Positions 1 through 5,214 of a DNA stretch of 5,770 nucleotides are shown one piece after another. Location of the stretch: positions 1 through 5,770 of the forward strand of contig URZS01000082.1 in the NCBI GenBank assembly GCA_900552445.1, read 5' to 3'. The position numbers and the translations under genes are program-made. Position 1 is the first letter of the stretch; every line of letters begins with the position of its first letter. A model generated the notes under the pieces. The model ran no database searches. It had not been told where the DNA came from and worked only from the letters and a program-made list of their open reading frames with translations. The DNA is from an uncultured Veillonella sp. (GTDB lineage: Bacteria; Bacillota; Negativicutes; Veillonellales; Veillonellaceae).

Positions 1-34
1 GTGACTGGAGTTCAGACGTGTGCTCTTCCGATCT
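1..34 (+). other. Illumina TruSeq adapter contamination
   Basis: These 34 bases begin GTGACTGGAGTTC and end GCTCTTCCGATCT. From memory they match the Illumina TruSeq multiplexing read-2 adapter over its full length. They are library-preparation sequence left at the end of the contig, not part of the organism's genome. The following bases (ACAC) happen to continue GATCT in a way that resembles the P5 adapter, so the exact border could be a few bases further in. However, an open reading frame runs cleanly from base 35. No annotation should be placed on this stretch. Confidence 0.97.
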
Positions 35-151
35 ACACCGTATGAATTTGGTTGTCGTCTACAAAAGAAACGAATTGAATGTGCCATCATGATCCAAGCT
101 GAGTTGGAACAAGCGGGTATCGATGGTAGCATTCCTGTTGCTTTAGGTTAA
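35..151 (+). CDS. C-terminal fragment of an unidentified protein (possibly a hydrogenase maturation protein)
   Basis: An open frame enters from the adapter junction and ends at TAA 149-151, giving the last 38 residues of a protein (TPYEFGCRLQKKRIECAIMI, then about 18 more ending in VALG). The 5' part of the gene is missing because the contig starts here. The fragment is rich in charged and helical residues and contains two cysteines, which do not form a CxxC pair. It ends 35 bases upstream of hypF on the same strand, so it is probably in the same operon. By context it could be the tail of another hydrogenase accessory gene. A basic-then-amphipathic C-terminal helix ending in a Gly-Ile loosely resembles M52 hydrogenase maturation endopeptidases (HyaD/HupD type), but no active-site motif is present to prove this. 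It shows no resemblance that I can see to the HypB GTPase tail. The function is unassigned. Confidence 0.6.
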   Translation, partial: TPYEFGCRLQKKRIECAIMIQAELEQAGIDGSIPVALG

Positions 152-175
152 TTATCAATTAATTTCCGAGTATAG

Positions 176-181
176 TAGGAG
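176..181 (+). promoter_or_regulatory. Ribosome binding site of hypF
   Basis: TAGGAG lies 5 bases before the ATG at 187 and supports that start. The 35-base gap after the previous stop codon holds no convincing promoter pair, so hypF is probably read through from the upstream gene. Confidence 0.75.
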
Positions 182-186
182 TTCAT

Positions 187-2469
187 ATGAAAGAAAATAG
201 TAAACAAACTATAGAACGCTGGGGAATTCGCTATACCGGTATAGTTCAAGGGGTCGGATTCCGGCCCCTTGTTTCTATGTGTGCCCATTCTCTAGGATTA
301 ACTGGTATTGTGTATAATGATAGCCACGGTGTATATGTTGAAATACAAGGCCCTCTAGGGGCATTACAACTATTTTTAGATGCTATTCAAGAAGAGCAAC
401 CTCGTTTATGCCGTATCACTAGTCAAACAGTACAGCCCCTTACTATAAAAGTTGAAGAAACTATATTTTCCGTTGAACCATCTCCATTAGGAGAAGATGT
501 TAGTACTTTTATCAGTGCAGACACGGCTCCTTGTGAAGATTGCCTTAAAGAGTTACAACAAGATAAGCGAAGACGAGAATACTCTTTTATCAATTGTACA
601 AATTGTGGACCACGATATACGATAATCAAATCTTTGCCCTATGATCGGGAACGAACGACGATGAACGAGTTTCCCATGTGTGAAGCTTGTCTAGCTGAGT
701 ATGAAGATATAGAGGGCCGTCGGTATAGAGCTGAACCAAATGCATGCTCTCATTGTGGGCCTCGTTATACTTTATACAAGCCAAATCGCACGGCTGTAGA
801 TACGGTAAATGTATGGAATACAACGCGTGAATTGATCAATGAAGGTAGTATTATCGCTATAAAAGGGGTAGGTGGCTACCATCTTGTATGCGATGCGCGA
901 AATGACGCGGTTGTACAACGTTTACGGAAGCGTAAGAATAGGCCTCATAAGCCATTAGCTATTATGGTTGGTTCATTAGATACAGCTATAGAGTTAGTTC
1001 AAATTAGCGATGTAGAACTGGATGTATTGACGGGGATGGAACGTCCTATCGTGCTATTAGAAAGAAATCATAATAGTTCTGTCCGTTTAAGTTCTCACGT
1101 AGCACCTGATAATCATATGCTAGGCGTAATGTTGCCGTATACACCGATGCACGAGGTCTTATTGCCCTCTGATGCAGCCTGGGTTATGACTAGTGGTAAC
1201 AGAAGCGGTGATCCCGTATTATATAACGATGATCAAGCATTTAATGAGCTAGGTGAGGTAGCAGATTATTTTCTCGTTCATAATCGTGAAATCTACGCAC
1301 CTCTTGATGATTCTGTGGTGATGGTTATCAATAATAAACCACGCTTTATTCGTCGTAGTCGTGGCTACGTGCCTGAGCCGATTCATTGTGAAAGCATAGA
1401 GTCCACACCGATACTAGCTATGGGCAGTGATTTAAAAAATGCTTTTGCCCTAAATAAAGGAAATGAAATTTTAATTGGGCCCCATATTGGTGACTTAGAA
1501 AATGCATCTACCCATGAAACGCTAGAGTGGACGATTAATCGCTATGAAAATTTATTTTCCATAGGACCTGAAAGAATCGTTGTAGATAGTCATCCCCAAT
1601 TTTTCTCCTCTCATTTAGGGGAACATATTGGTGAAAGCTCACAAATACCAGTTGTGACTATTCAGCATCATCATGCACATATAGCCTCTGTTATGGCTGA
1701 ACACAATTTGTTAGGTTCTGTACTAGGCATTGCTATGGATGGTACTGGCTATGGTCCAGATGGAACAATCTGGGGAGGGGAGTTCCTTCTCTGTAAAGGC
1801 AATCAATATCAACGACTAGCTCATATTCATGAAGCGCCTTTGCCAGGTGGGGAAAAAGCTGTCTCTGAGCCTTGGCGTCAAGCCTTGTGGTACATACGTA
1901 ATTATTATGGAAATGATATTCCTTCTGCTTACCAAGAATGGATGGAAAACCTTCCGAAAGGTTGGGAAATTCTAGATAAAGCATTACAATCTACAATGCC
2001 GATGATACAAGCAACTAGTTGTGGTCGTTTATTTGATGCTGTGGGATCTCTCTTAGGGCTAGGTATGATACATTCATATGATGCACAAATTACCATTGCC
2101 TTAGAAGCCTTATGTGGCGAAGAAAAAGGTTCTTTACTTGATTATAATTATGATGGGAAAGTTCTTGACTTTACGCCTACTGTACAAGCCATTATGGATG
2201 GCGTTGTACGAGGTGAATCGCGTGCTCATCTAGCTGCGTCTTTCCATAAAACGATGGCTATTGCAGTTTGTGAAACTGCAGCGGATTTAATGGAACGTTA
2301 TAAAATTAGCAACGCAGCAATATCAGGCGGCGTATTCCAGAACCGTAAATTAGTAGAGTTAATCTATCGTACATGGCATGTAGGCAATTTATATATGAAT
2401 GAAGCTGTACCAGCTAATGATGGAGGACTTGCTTTAGGTCAATTATGGCTTGGTAGTCAAATCCGATAG
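187..2469 (+). CDS. hypF: Carbamoyltransferase HypF, [NiFe]-hydrogenase maturation
   Basis: HypF is a cytoplasmic enzyme that uses carbamoyl phosphate and ATP to form carbamoyl-adenylate, then transfers the carbamoyl group to the C-terminal cysteine of HypE. This is the source of the cyanide ligands on the active-site iron. The 760 residues match the usual 740-780 and show all domains in order. An acylphosphatase domain spans about 12-95, with VQGVGFRP (Arg26) and the conserved Asn in YNDS (Asn44). A double zinc-finger region follows, with four CxxC pairs at C116/C119, C137/C140, C165/C168 and C187/C190, each second pair followed by GPRYT. A YrdC-like nucleotide-binding domain covers about 205-395 (KGVGGYHLVCDA, then KRKNRPHKPLAIM). 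A Kae1-like carbamoyltransferase domain covers about 405-755, with HHHAH at 494-498 (metal-binding histidines), MDGTGYGPDGTIWGGEF, SGGVFQNR and NDGGLALGQ. No frameshift or lost key residue is seen. The ATG start is supported by a good ribosome binding site and leaves a normal short N-terminus before the acylphosphatase domain. Confidence 0.98.
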   Translation: MKENSKQTIERWGIRYTGIVQGVGFRPLVSMCAHSLGLTGIVYNDSHGVYVEIQGPLGALQLFLDAIQEEQPRLCRITSQTVQPLTIKVEETIFSVEPSPLGEDVSTFISADTAPCEDCLKELQQDKRRREYSFINCTNCGPRYTIIKSLPYDRERTTMNEFPMCEACLAEYEDIEGRRYRAEPNACSHCGPRYTLYKPNRTAVDTVNVWNTTRELINEGSIIAIKGVGGYHLVCDARNDAVVQRLRKRKNRPHKPLAIMVGSLDTAIELVQISDVELDVLTGMERPIVLLERNHNSSVRLSSHVAPDNHMLGVMLPYTPMHEVLLPSDAAWVMTSGNRSGDPVLYNDDQAFNELGEVADYFLVHNREIYAPLDDSVVMVINNKPRFIRRSRGYVPEPIHCESIESTPILAMGSDLKNAFALNKGNEILIGPHIGDLENASTHETLEWTINRYENLFSIGPERIVVDSHPQFFSSHLGEHIGESSQIPVVTIQHHHAHIASVMAEHNLLGSVLGIAMDGTGYGPDGTIWGGEFLLCKGNQYQRLAHIHEAPLPGGEKAVSEPWRQALWYIRNYYGNDIPSAYQEWMENLPKGWEILDKALQSTMPMIQATSCGRLFDAVGSLLGLGMIHSYDAQITIALEALCGEEKGSLLDYNYDGKVLDFTPTVQAIMDGVVRGESRAHLAASFHKTMAIAVCETAADLMERYKISNAAISGGVFQNRKLVELIYRTWHVGNLYMNEAVPANDGGLALGQLWLGSQIR

Positions 2470-2505
2470 TTAGCCTGAATTACTTGTAGCGGCCATCACT
2501 TAATA

Positions 2506-2530
2506 ATGATTGTAATTGTGATACAATCAT
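2506..2530. repeat. Perfect 9-bp inverted repeat, candidate operator
   Basis: ATGATTGTA at 2506-2514 and TACAATCAT at 2522-2530 are exact reverse complements separated by 7 bases. The inner TTGTA/TACAA half-sites resemble in style the TTGT...ACAA palindromes bound by redox regulators such as Rex, although the spacing differs (17 rather than 18 bases across TTGT...ACAA). The outer ATGAT/ATCAT is also loosely Fur-like. A T run does not follow, so it is not a typical terminator. It sits upstream of hypC in the only long gap of the operon, and a possible -35 element (2510-2515) falls inside it. An operator for a homodimeric regulator is plausible, but the regulator's identity is a guess. Confidence 0.5.
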
Positions 2531-2627
2531 ATTAGATATATTTATATATTCTACAAGAAGATTCTTTAAAAAGATTCTGATTAAAGTAAATTTTATTATA
2601 TAAACGAGTGTTATTAGAAATAAATAC

Positions 2628-2633
2628 AAGGAG
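2628..2633 (+). promoter_or_regulatory. Ribosome binding site of hypC
   Basis: AAGGAG ends 5 bases before the ATG at 2639. It fixes the hypC start, which must be exact because the mature protein needs Cys at position 2. Confidence 0.85.
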
Positions 2634-2638
2634 ATAGT

Positions 2639-2890
2639 ATGTGTTTAGCGGTACCAGCCCGATTAATTGCTGTGAATGATGCTATTGGCACTGTTGAATT
2701 GACCGGTGCTACACGAGACTGTAGCTTGCTCCTCGTACCAGAAGCAAAGGTAGGGGATTGGCTATTAGTTCATGCAGGTTTTGCAGTACAAATTGTTGAT
2801 GAAGAAGAGGCTCAAAAAACATTAGAAGCCTTTAAGGAGTTAGAAGAACTTGAAGAAGCTTACTTTGCAGGAAAAGCAGCACACAGCTGA
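2639..2890 (+). CDS. hypC: HypC/HybG/HupF family hydrogenase assembly chaperone
   Basis: HypC is a small cytoplasmic chaperone. It binds HypD, carries the Fe(CN)2CO moiety, and hands it to the hydrogenase large-subunit precursor. The 83 residues start MCLAVPARLIAV, the family signature. After removal of Met1, Cys2 becomes the N-terminal ligand that contacts iron and HypD. The OB-fold core ends with GDWLLVHAGFAVQIVDEEEA, containing the conserved His45 of the VHxGFA motif. The C-terminal tail (about 54-76) is a strongly acidic Glu/Leu-rich helix, as is common in the family. The 3' end of the gene overlaps the start of hypD by 41 bases. Its length and motifs are normal. Confidence 0.96.
   Translation: MCLAVPARLIAVNDAIGTVELTGATRDCSLLLVPEAKVGDWLLVHAGFAVQIVDEEEAQKTLEAFKELEELEEAYFAGKAAHS
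2834..2839 (+). promoter_or_regulatory. Ribosome binding site of hypD, inside hypC
   Basis: AAGGAG within the hypC coding sequence lies 10 bases before the TTG at 2850, a slightly long but workable spacing. It supports a TTG start for hypD. No in-frame ATG exists until 2946, which would cut into the MEVCGTHT motif. Confidence 0.65.
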
Positions 2891-3968
2891 TGCATTGTTA
2901 AAACGTATCAATGCACTTCATGAGCCCGGTGAAATTGTGCGGCTTATGGAGGTGTGTGGTACACATACAGTGGCAATTTTTCGAGAAGGTCTTCGTCAAC
3001 TATTGCCGAGTGGCATAGAACTTGTTAGTGGACCAGGATGTCCTGTATGTGTAACTGATCAAACTTATATGGATAAGGCATTAGCCTATGCAGAGCGGGA
3101 GGATACTATTATTGCTACCTTTGGGGACATGTTAAAGGTTCCAGGTAGTTATAGCAGCCTCAGTGAAGCTCAAACTAAGGGTGCTCATATCCATGTAATT
3201 TATACACCTTTAGAGGTGATAGAACTAAGTAAAAAATATCCAGAGAAGAAAATAGTCTTTTTAGCTATTGGCTTTGAAACGACTATAGCAGTCATTTGTG
3301 CTACGGTGAAAGCTGTTCACGAGGCAGGGCTAAAGAATGTTTTCTTCCTCGTATCTCATAAATTAGTACCACCTGCTTTGCGGGCTTTACTAGATAGACA
3401 AGAAGGTCATATTGATGGCTTTATCTTGCCAGGACATGTAAGTGTCATTATTGGTGAAGAACCATATAGTTTCCTACCTAAAGAATATGGTATTCCTTCT
3501 TGTATCGCTGGCTTTGACGGCTTAGAAATTCTATCTGCTATTGCTAATATTTTAGAGCAACGAAAAACTGGCCATATTGTAGTCGGCAATACGTACCATT
3601 CTGTAGTCATGCAGAAGGGGAATCCTGTGGCTCAAGCTATGATGAAAGAAGTATACGACGTATGTGATGATGCATGGCGTGGCATCGGTATTATTCCAAA
3701 CTCTGGCTTAGCATTAAAAGCTGAGTATGCCGCTTATGATGCGGAGCGTGCACTACCCATTGAATTAGAAAAACCATCTCTTGATCCAAAGGGGTGTCAA
3801 TGTGGACGAGTTTTGCAAGGCCTTATTAAACCAAGTGAATGTCCATTATTTGGTAAAAGCTGTACTCCGGATCACCCCGTTGGGGCTTGTATGGTCTCAG
3901 TAGAAGGTAGTTGTGCTGCTTGGTACAAATATGGCTATTCCAGTGGTGGATCGACGTGGGAGGATTAA
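2850..3968 (+). CDS. hypD: Hydrogenase formation protein HypD, iron-sulfur scaffold
   Basis: HypD is the [4Fe-4S] scaffold that, with HypC, assembles the Fe(CN)2CO group and receives cyanide from HypE. The 372 residues fit the family. Visible motifs are MEVCGTHT (Cys36), GPGCPVC (Cys64, Cys67), FGDMLKVPGS at 91-100, GFETT at 141-145, SHKLVPPAL and PGHVSVIIG at 194-202. A C-terminal cysteine cluster (C316, C318, C331, C338, C347, C355) includes the [4Fe-4S] ligands. The start is the TTG at 2850, chosen because it leaves a normal-length N-terminal helix of about 32 residues before MEVCGTHT and has an upstream AAGGAG. A TTG at 2865 is a weaker alternative. The gene overlaps hypC by 41 bases, which suggests translational coupling. 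The segment after GFETT reads IAVICA, whereas I recall most family members having a proline-containing TxPxTA there. All cysteines needed for function are kept. Confidence 0.96.
   Translation: MKKLTLQEKQHTADALLKRINALHEPGEIVRLMEVCGTHTVAIFREGLRQLLPSGIELVSGPGCPVCVTDQTYMDKALAYAEREDTIIATFGDMLKVPGSYSSLSEAQTKGAHIHVIYTPLEVIELSKKYPEKKIVFLAIGFETTIAVICATVKAVHEAGLKNVFFLVSHKLVPPALRALLDRQEGHIDGFILPGHVSVIIGEEPYSFLPKEYGIPSCIAGFDGLEILSAIANILEQRKTGHIVVGNTYHSVVMQKGNPVAQAMMKEVYDVCDDAWRGIGIIPNSGLALKAEYAAYDAERALPIELEKPSLDPKGCQCGRVLQGLIKPSECPLFGKSCTPDHPVGACMVSVEGSCAAWYKYGYSSGGSTWED
3958..3963 (+). promoter_or_regulatory. Ribosome binding site of hypE
   Basis: GGGAGG at the very end of hypD ends 6 bases before the ATG at 3970. 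It decides the start in favour of 3970 over an upstream in-frame GTG at 3913, which would add 19 residues without family resemblance. Confidence 0.85.
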
Positions 3969-3969
3969 T

Positions 3970-4977
3970 ATGGAACGAGTTCGCTTAGTCCATGGTAATG
4001 GCGGTCGATTTAGTCATGAATTGACAGAGCGTTTTATTTTAAAATATTTTACTAATGATTTATTGGCTCCTTTACACGATGGAGCTCAATTTCCTGTTAC
4101 AGCAGGGCGCATGGCATTCTCTACGGACTCTTATGTAGTACAACCAGCATTTTTCCCTGGTGGCAATATCGGTAAACTCGCCGTATGTGGTACCGTTAAT
4201 GACCTTGCTATGAATGGGGCGGTTCCACAATATTTAAGCTGTGGCCTCATTCTAGAGGAAGGCCTTGCCTTTGATGAATTAGATGAAATTCTTCGTACCA
4301 TGGCAGAGATGGCTAAGGCTGCAAATGTACAAATCGTTACTGGTGACACAAAGGTTGTAAAAAAAGGTGAAGTCGATAAAATCTATATTAATACTGCAGG
4401 TATTGGTATGATTCCAGACGGCATTGATATTGGACCGCATCGCGTAAAGGCGGGCATGGATATTATCTTATCTGGTGCTATTGGAGATCATTCCATTGCC
4501 GTTATGGGACAGCGATTTGGTTTAGAGTTATCAGATTCGTTACAAACAGATTGTGCACCTTTAAATAAAATGGTTCATGCTGTGCTTGATAAAGTAGGTC
4601 CTCAAGTTGCCTTATTGAGAGATCCTACAAGAGGTGGTTTGGGTACTGTGTTAAAAGAAATAGCAGATCAAAGTCAAGTGGGCATTAAGGTTGAAGAAAC
4701 GGCGATTCCCATTCATGATGAAGTGCAGTCTGTTTGTGATATTCTAGGCTATGACCCATTATATTTAGCGAATGAAGGCAAAGTCGTTTTAGTAGTTGAA
4801 CCAGAGGTTACGGACCAAGTTCTTCAAGTTTTACATGGTTTTGAAGAAGGAAAAGAAGCAGTTCTCATTGGTAAAACCTTAGATAAAAATATTGGTAAAG
4901 TAGGATTGCAAACAGCTATTGGCGGTGTTCGTCTAGTCGATTTATTAGGTGAGGATCAAGTGCCGCGTATTTGTTAA
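3970..4977 (+). CDS. hypE: Hydrogenase maturation protein HypE, thiocarboxamide dehydratase
   Basis: HypE is an ATP-dependent enzyme of the PurM/AIR-synthetase-like fold. It accepts a carbamoyl group from HypF on its C-terminal cysteine and dehydrates it to a thiocyanate, the CN donor for the HypC-HypD iron. The 335 residues match the usual length. The sequence shows HGNGGRFSHEL near the N-terminus (8-18), then STDSYVVQPAFFPGGNIGKL (51-70) followed directly by AVCGTVNDLAMNGA. It also has LSCGLILEEG, VTGDTKVVKKGEVDK (123-137), RDPTRGGLGTVLKE (217-230) and LANEGKVVLVV (267-276). The protein ends exactly in PRIC, so the catalytic C-terminal Cys335 is present. ATG 3970 starts 1 base after the hypD stop, so the two are translationally coupled. 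It closes the hyp cluster in this window; nothing else of the maturation pathway follows. Confidence 0.98.
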   Translation: MERVRLVHGNGGRFSHELTERFILKYFTNDLLAPLHDGAQFPVTAGRMAFSTDSYVVQPAFFPGGNIGKLAVCGTVNDLAMNGAVPQYLSCGLILEEGLAFDELDEILRTMAEMAKAANVQIVTGDTKVVKKGEVDKIYINTAGIGMIPDGIDIGPHRVKAGMDIILSGAIGDHSIAVMGQRFGLELSDSLQTDCAPLNKMVHAVLDKVGPQVALLRDPTRGGLGTVLKEIADQSQVGIKVEETAIPIHDEVQSVCDILGYDPLYLANEGKVVLVVEPEVTDQVLQVLHGFEEGKEAVLIGKTLDKNIGKVGLQTAIGGVRLVDLLGEDQVPRIC

Positions 4978-5040
4978 CTCTATAAATAGAAATAATAATT
5001 TAATTAGTTATATAATTTCTTCTTTTTTTGTAAAACCCTG
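4978..5040. other. Very AT-rich stretch after hypE
   Basis: These 63 bases contain only about 11 G or C. There is a run of seven T at 5023-5029 but no GC-rich stem in front of it, so a standard intrinsic terminator is not supported. Base composition changes abruptly just after this stretch, which makes it the likely place of any recombination or assembly junction. Confidence 0.6.
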
Positions 5041-5069
5041 TTGACAAAACACGACAGATGCGCTATAGT
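5041..5069 (+). promoter_or_regulatory. Strong sigma-70/sigma-A promoter of the riboswitch transcript
   Basis: TTGACA (5041-5046) is a perfect -35 box and TATAGT (5064-5069) a five-of-six -10 box, with the ideal 17-base spacer. Transcription should begin near 5075-5078, just upstream of the leader hairpin and riboswitch. The promoter makes the downstream gene independent of the hyp operon, so constitutive transcription with control at the RNA level is likely. Confidence 0.88.
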
Positions 5070-5085
5070 GCGGATAAAAGAAGAT

Positions 5086-5108
5086 GATGCAGTCGCTTTG
5101 ACCGCATC
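5086..5108 (+). promoter_or_regulatory. 5' leader hairpin upstream of the aptamer
   Basis: GATGCAGTC at 5086-5094 can pair with GACCGCATC at 5100-5108 around a GCTTT loop, with one A/C mismatch in an otherwise 8-pair stem. It would form about ten bases into the transcript. Its 3' arm shares ATC (5106-5108) with a possible P1 strand of the riboswitch, so the two structures exclude each other. It may act as an anti-P1 element. This is predicted by eye only. Confidence 0.5.
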
Positions 5109-5206
5109 TCAAACGATAATGGCAAACCCACCGAAAGGTGGCGACGCAAAGCTATAGGGCCTTACCCCTCATCGAGAGGGCTGGCAGCCAGTTACCGAAA
5201 GGAGAT
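5106..5206 (+). ncRNA. Cyclic-di-GMP-I (GEMM-I) riboswitch
   Basis: The core agrees with the class I c-di-GMP aptamer. It has GGCAAACC at 5121-5128 and a hairpin CCACC-GAAA-GGTGG at 5128-5141 with a GNRA tetraloop. The invariant GACGCAAAGC follows at 5143-5152. Next comes a second arm with GGGCCTTA, a stem CCCTC/GAGGG (5166-5170 with 5176-5180) and GGCAGC at 5183-5188 (tetraloop receptor side). GTTACCG at 5191-5197 ends the core. The positions corresponding to the ligand-contacting G20 and C92 of the Vibrio Vc2 aptamer are kept (first G of GGCAAACC and first C of ACCG, aligned by eye). The aptamer core is about 5114-5197. An outer P1 of ATCTC (5106-5110) with GAGAT (5202-5206) would close it. 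That outer 3' strand overlaps the ribosome binding site of the downstream gene, which points to control of translation. Confidence 0.95.
5199..5204 (+). promoter_or_regulatory. Ribosome binding site within the riboswitch 3' edge
   Basis: AAGGAG lies 10 bases before the ATG at 5215. Bases 5202-5204 are also part of the possible P1 strand GAGAT, so aptamer closing would hide it. It is the only good Shine-Dalgarno near the start and supports ATG 5215. Confidence 0.8.
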
Positions 5207-5214
5207 CGCCGGAT

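Larger units (their letters stand above)
2470..2638. other. AT-rich spacer between hypF and hypC
   Basis: This 169-base gap is unusually long for this otherwise compact operon. It contains a perfect inverted repeat at 2506-2530, a short direct repeat AAGATTCT at 2558-2565 and 2571-2578, and the hypC ribosome binding site. There is no open frame of note and no GC-rich hairpin followed by a T run, so no terminator is claimed for hypF. The spacer probably holds a separate promoter for hypCDE, but the AT richness gives many weak -10-like matches and I cannot choose one firmly. The least bad pair is TTGTAA at 2510-2515 with TAGATA at 2533-2538, spaced 17 bases and overlapping the inverted repeat. 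Confidence 0.6.

Noticed and set aside
148..176. Possible promoter upstream of hypF (TTAATT with TATAGT at 171-176)
   Set aside because: The -35 match is poor and overlaps the previous stop codon. The short gap favours read-through from the upstream gene.
423..823. Two minus-strand open frames of 65-68 codons within hypF
   Set aside because: They lie opposite the acylphosphatase and zinc-finger coding region, show no recognisable protein features and are shadows of hypF.
1733..1984. Minus-strand open frame of 83 codons within hypF
   Set aside because: It lies opposite the conserved Kae1-like domain and has no recognisable domain or operon context.
2558..2578. Direct repeat AAGATTCT in the hypF-hypC spacer
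   Set aside because: An 8-base repeat 13 bases apart in AT-rich DNA is expected by chance and does not match a known site.
3407..3610. Minus-strand open frame within hypD
   Set aside because: It is antisense to conserved HypD motifs and has no independent support.
3913..3969. Upstream GTG start extending hypE by 19 residues
   Set aside because: The extension is just hypD's tail in another frame. ATG 3970 has an excellent GGGAGG site and begins exactly where HypE proteins begin.
4131..4349. Minus-strand open frame of 72 codons within hypE
   Set aside because: It is antisense to the conserved HypE core and is a shadow frame.
4981..5029. Possible intrinsic terminator after hypE, ending in a T run
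   Set aside because: The T7 run at 5023-5029 is real, but the preceding bases are nearly all A/T and I find no stable stem.
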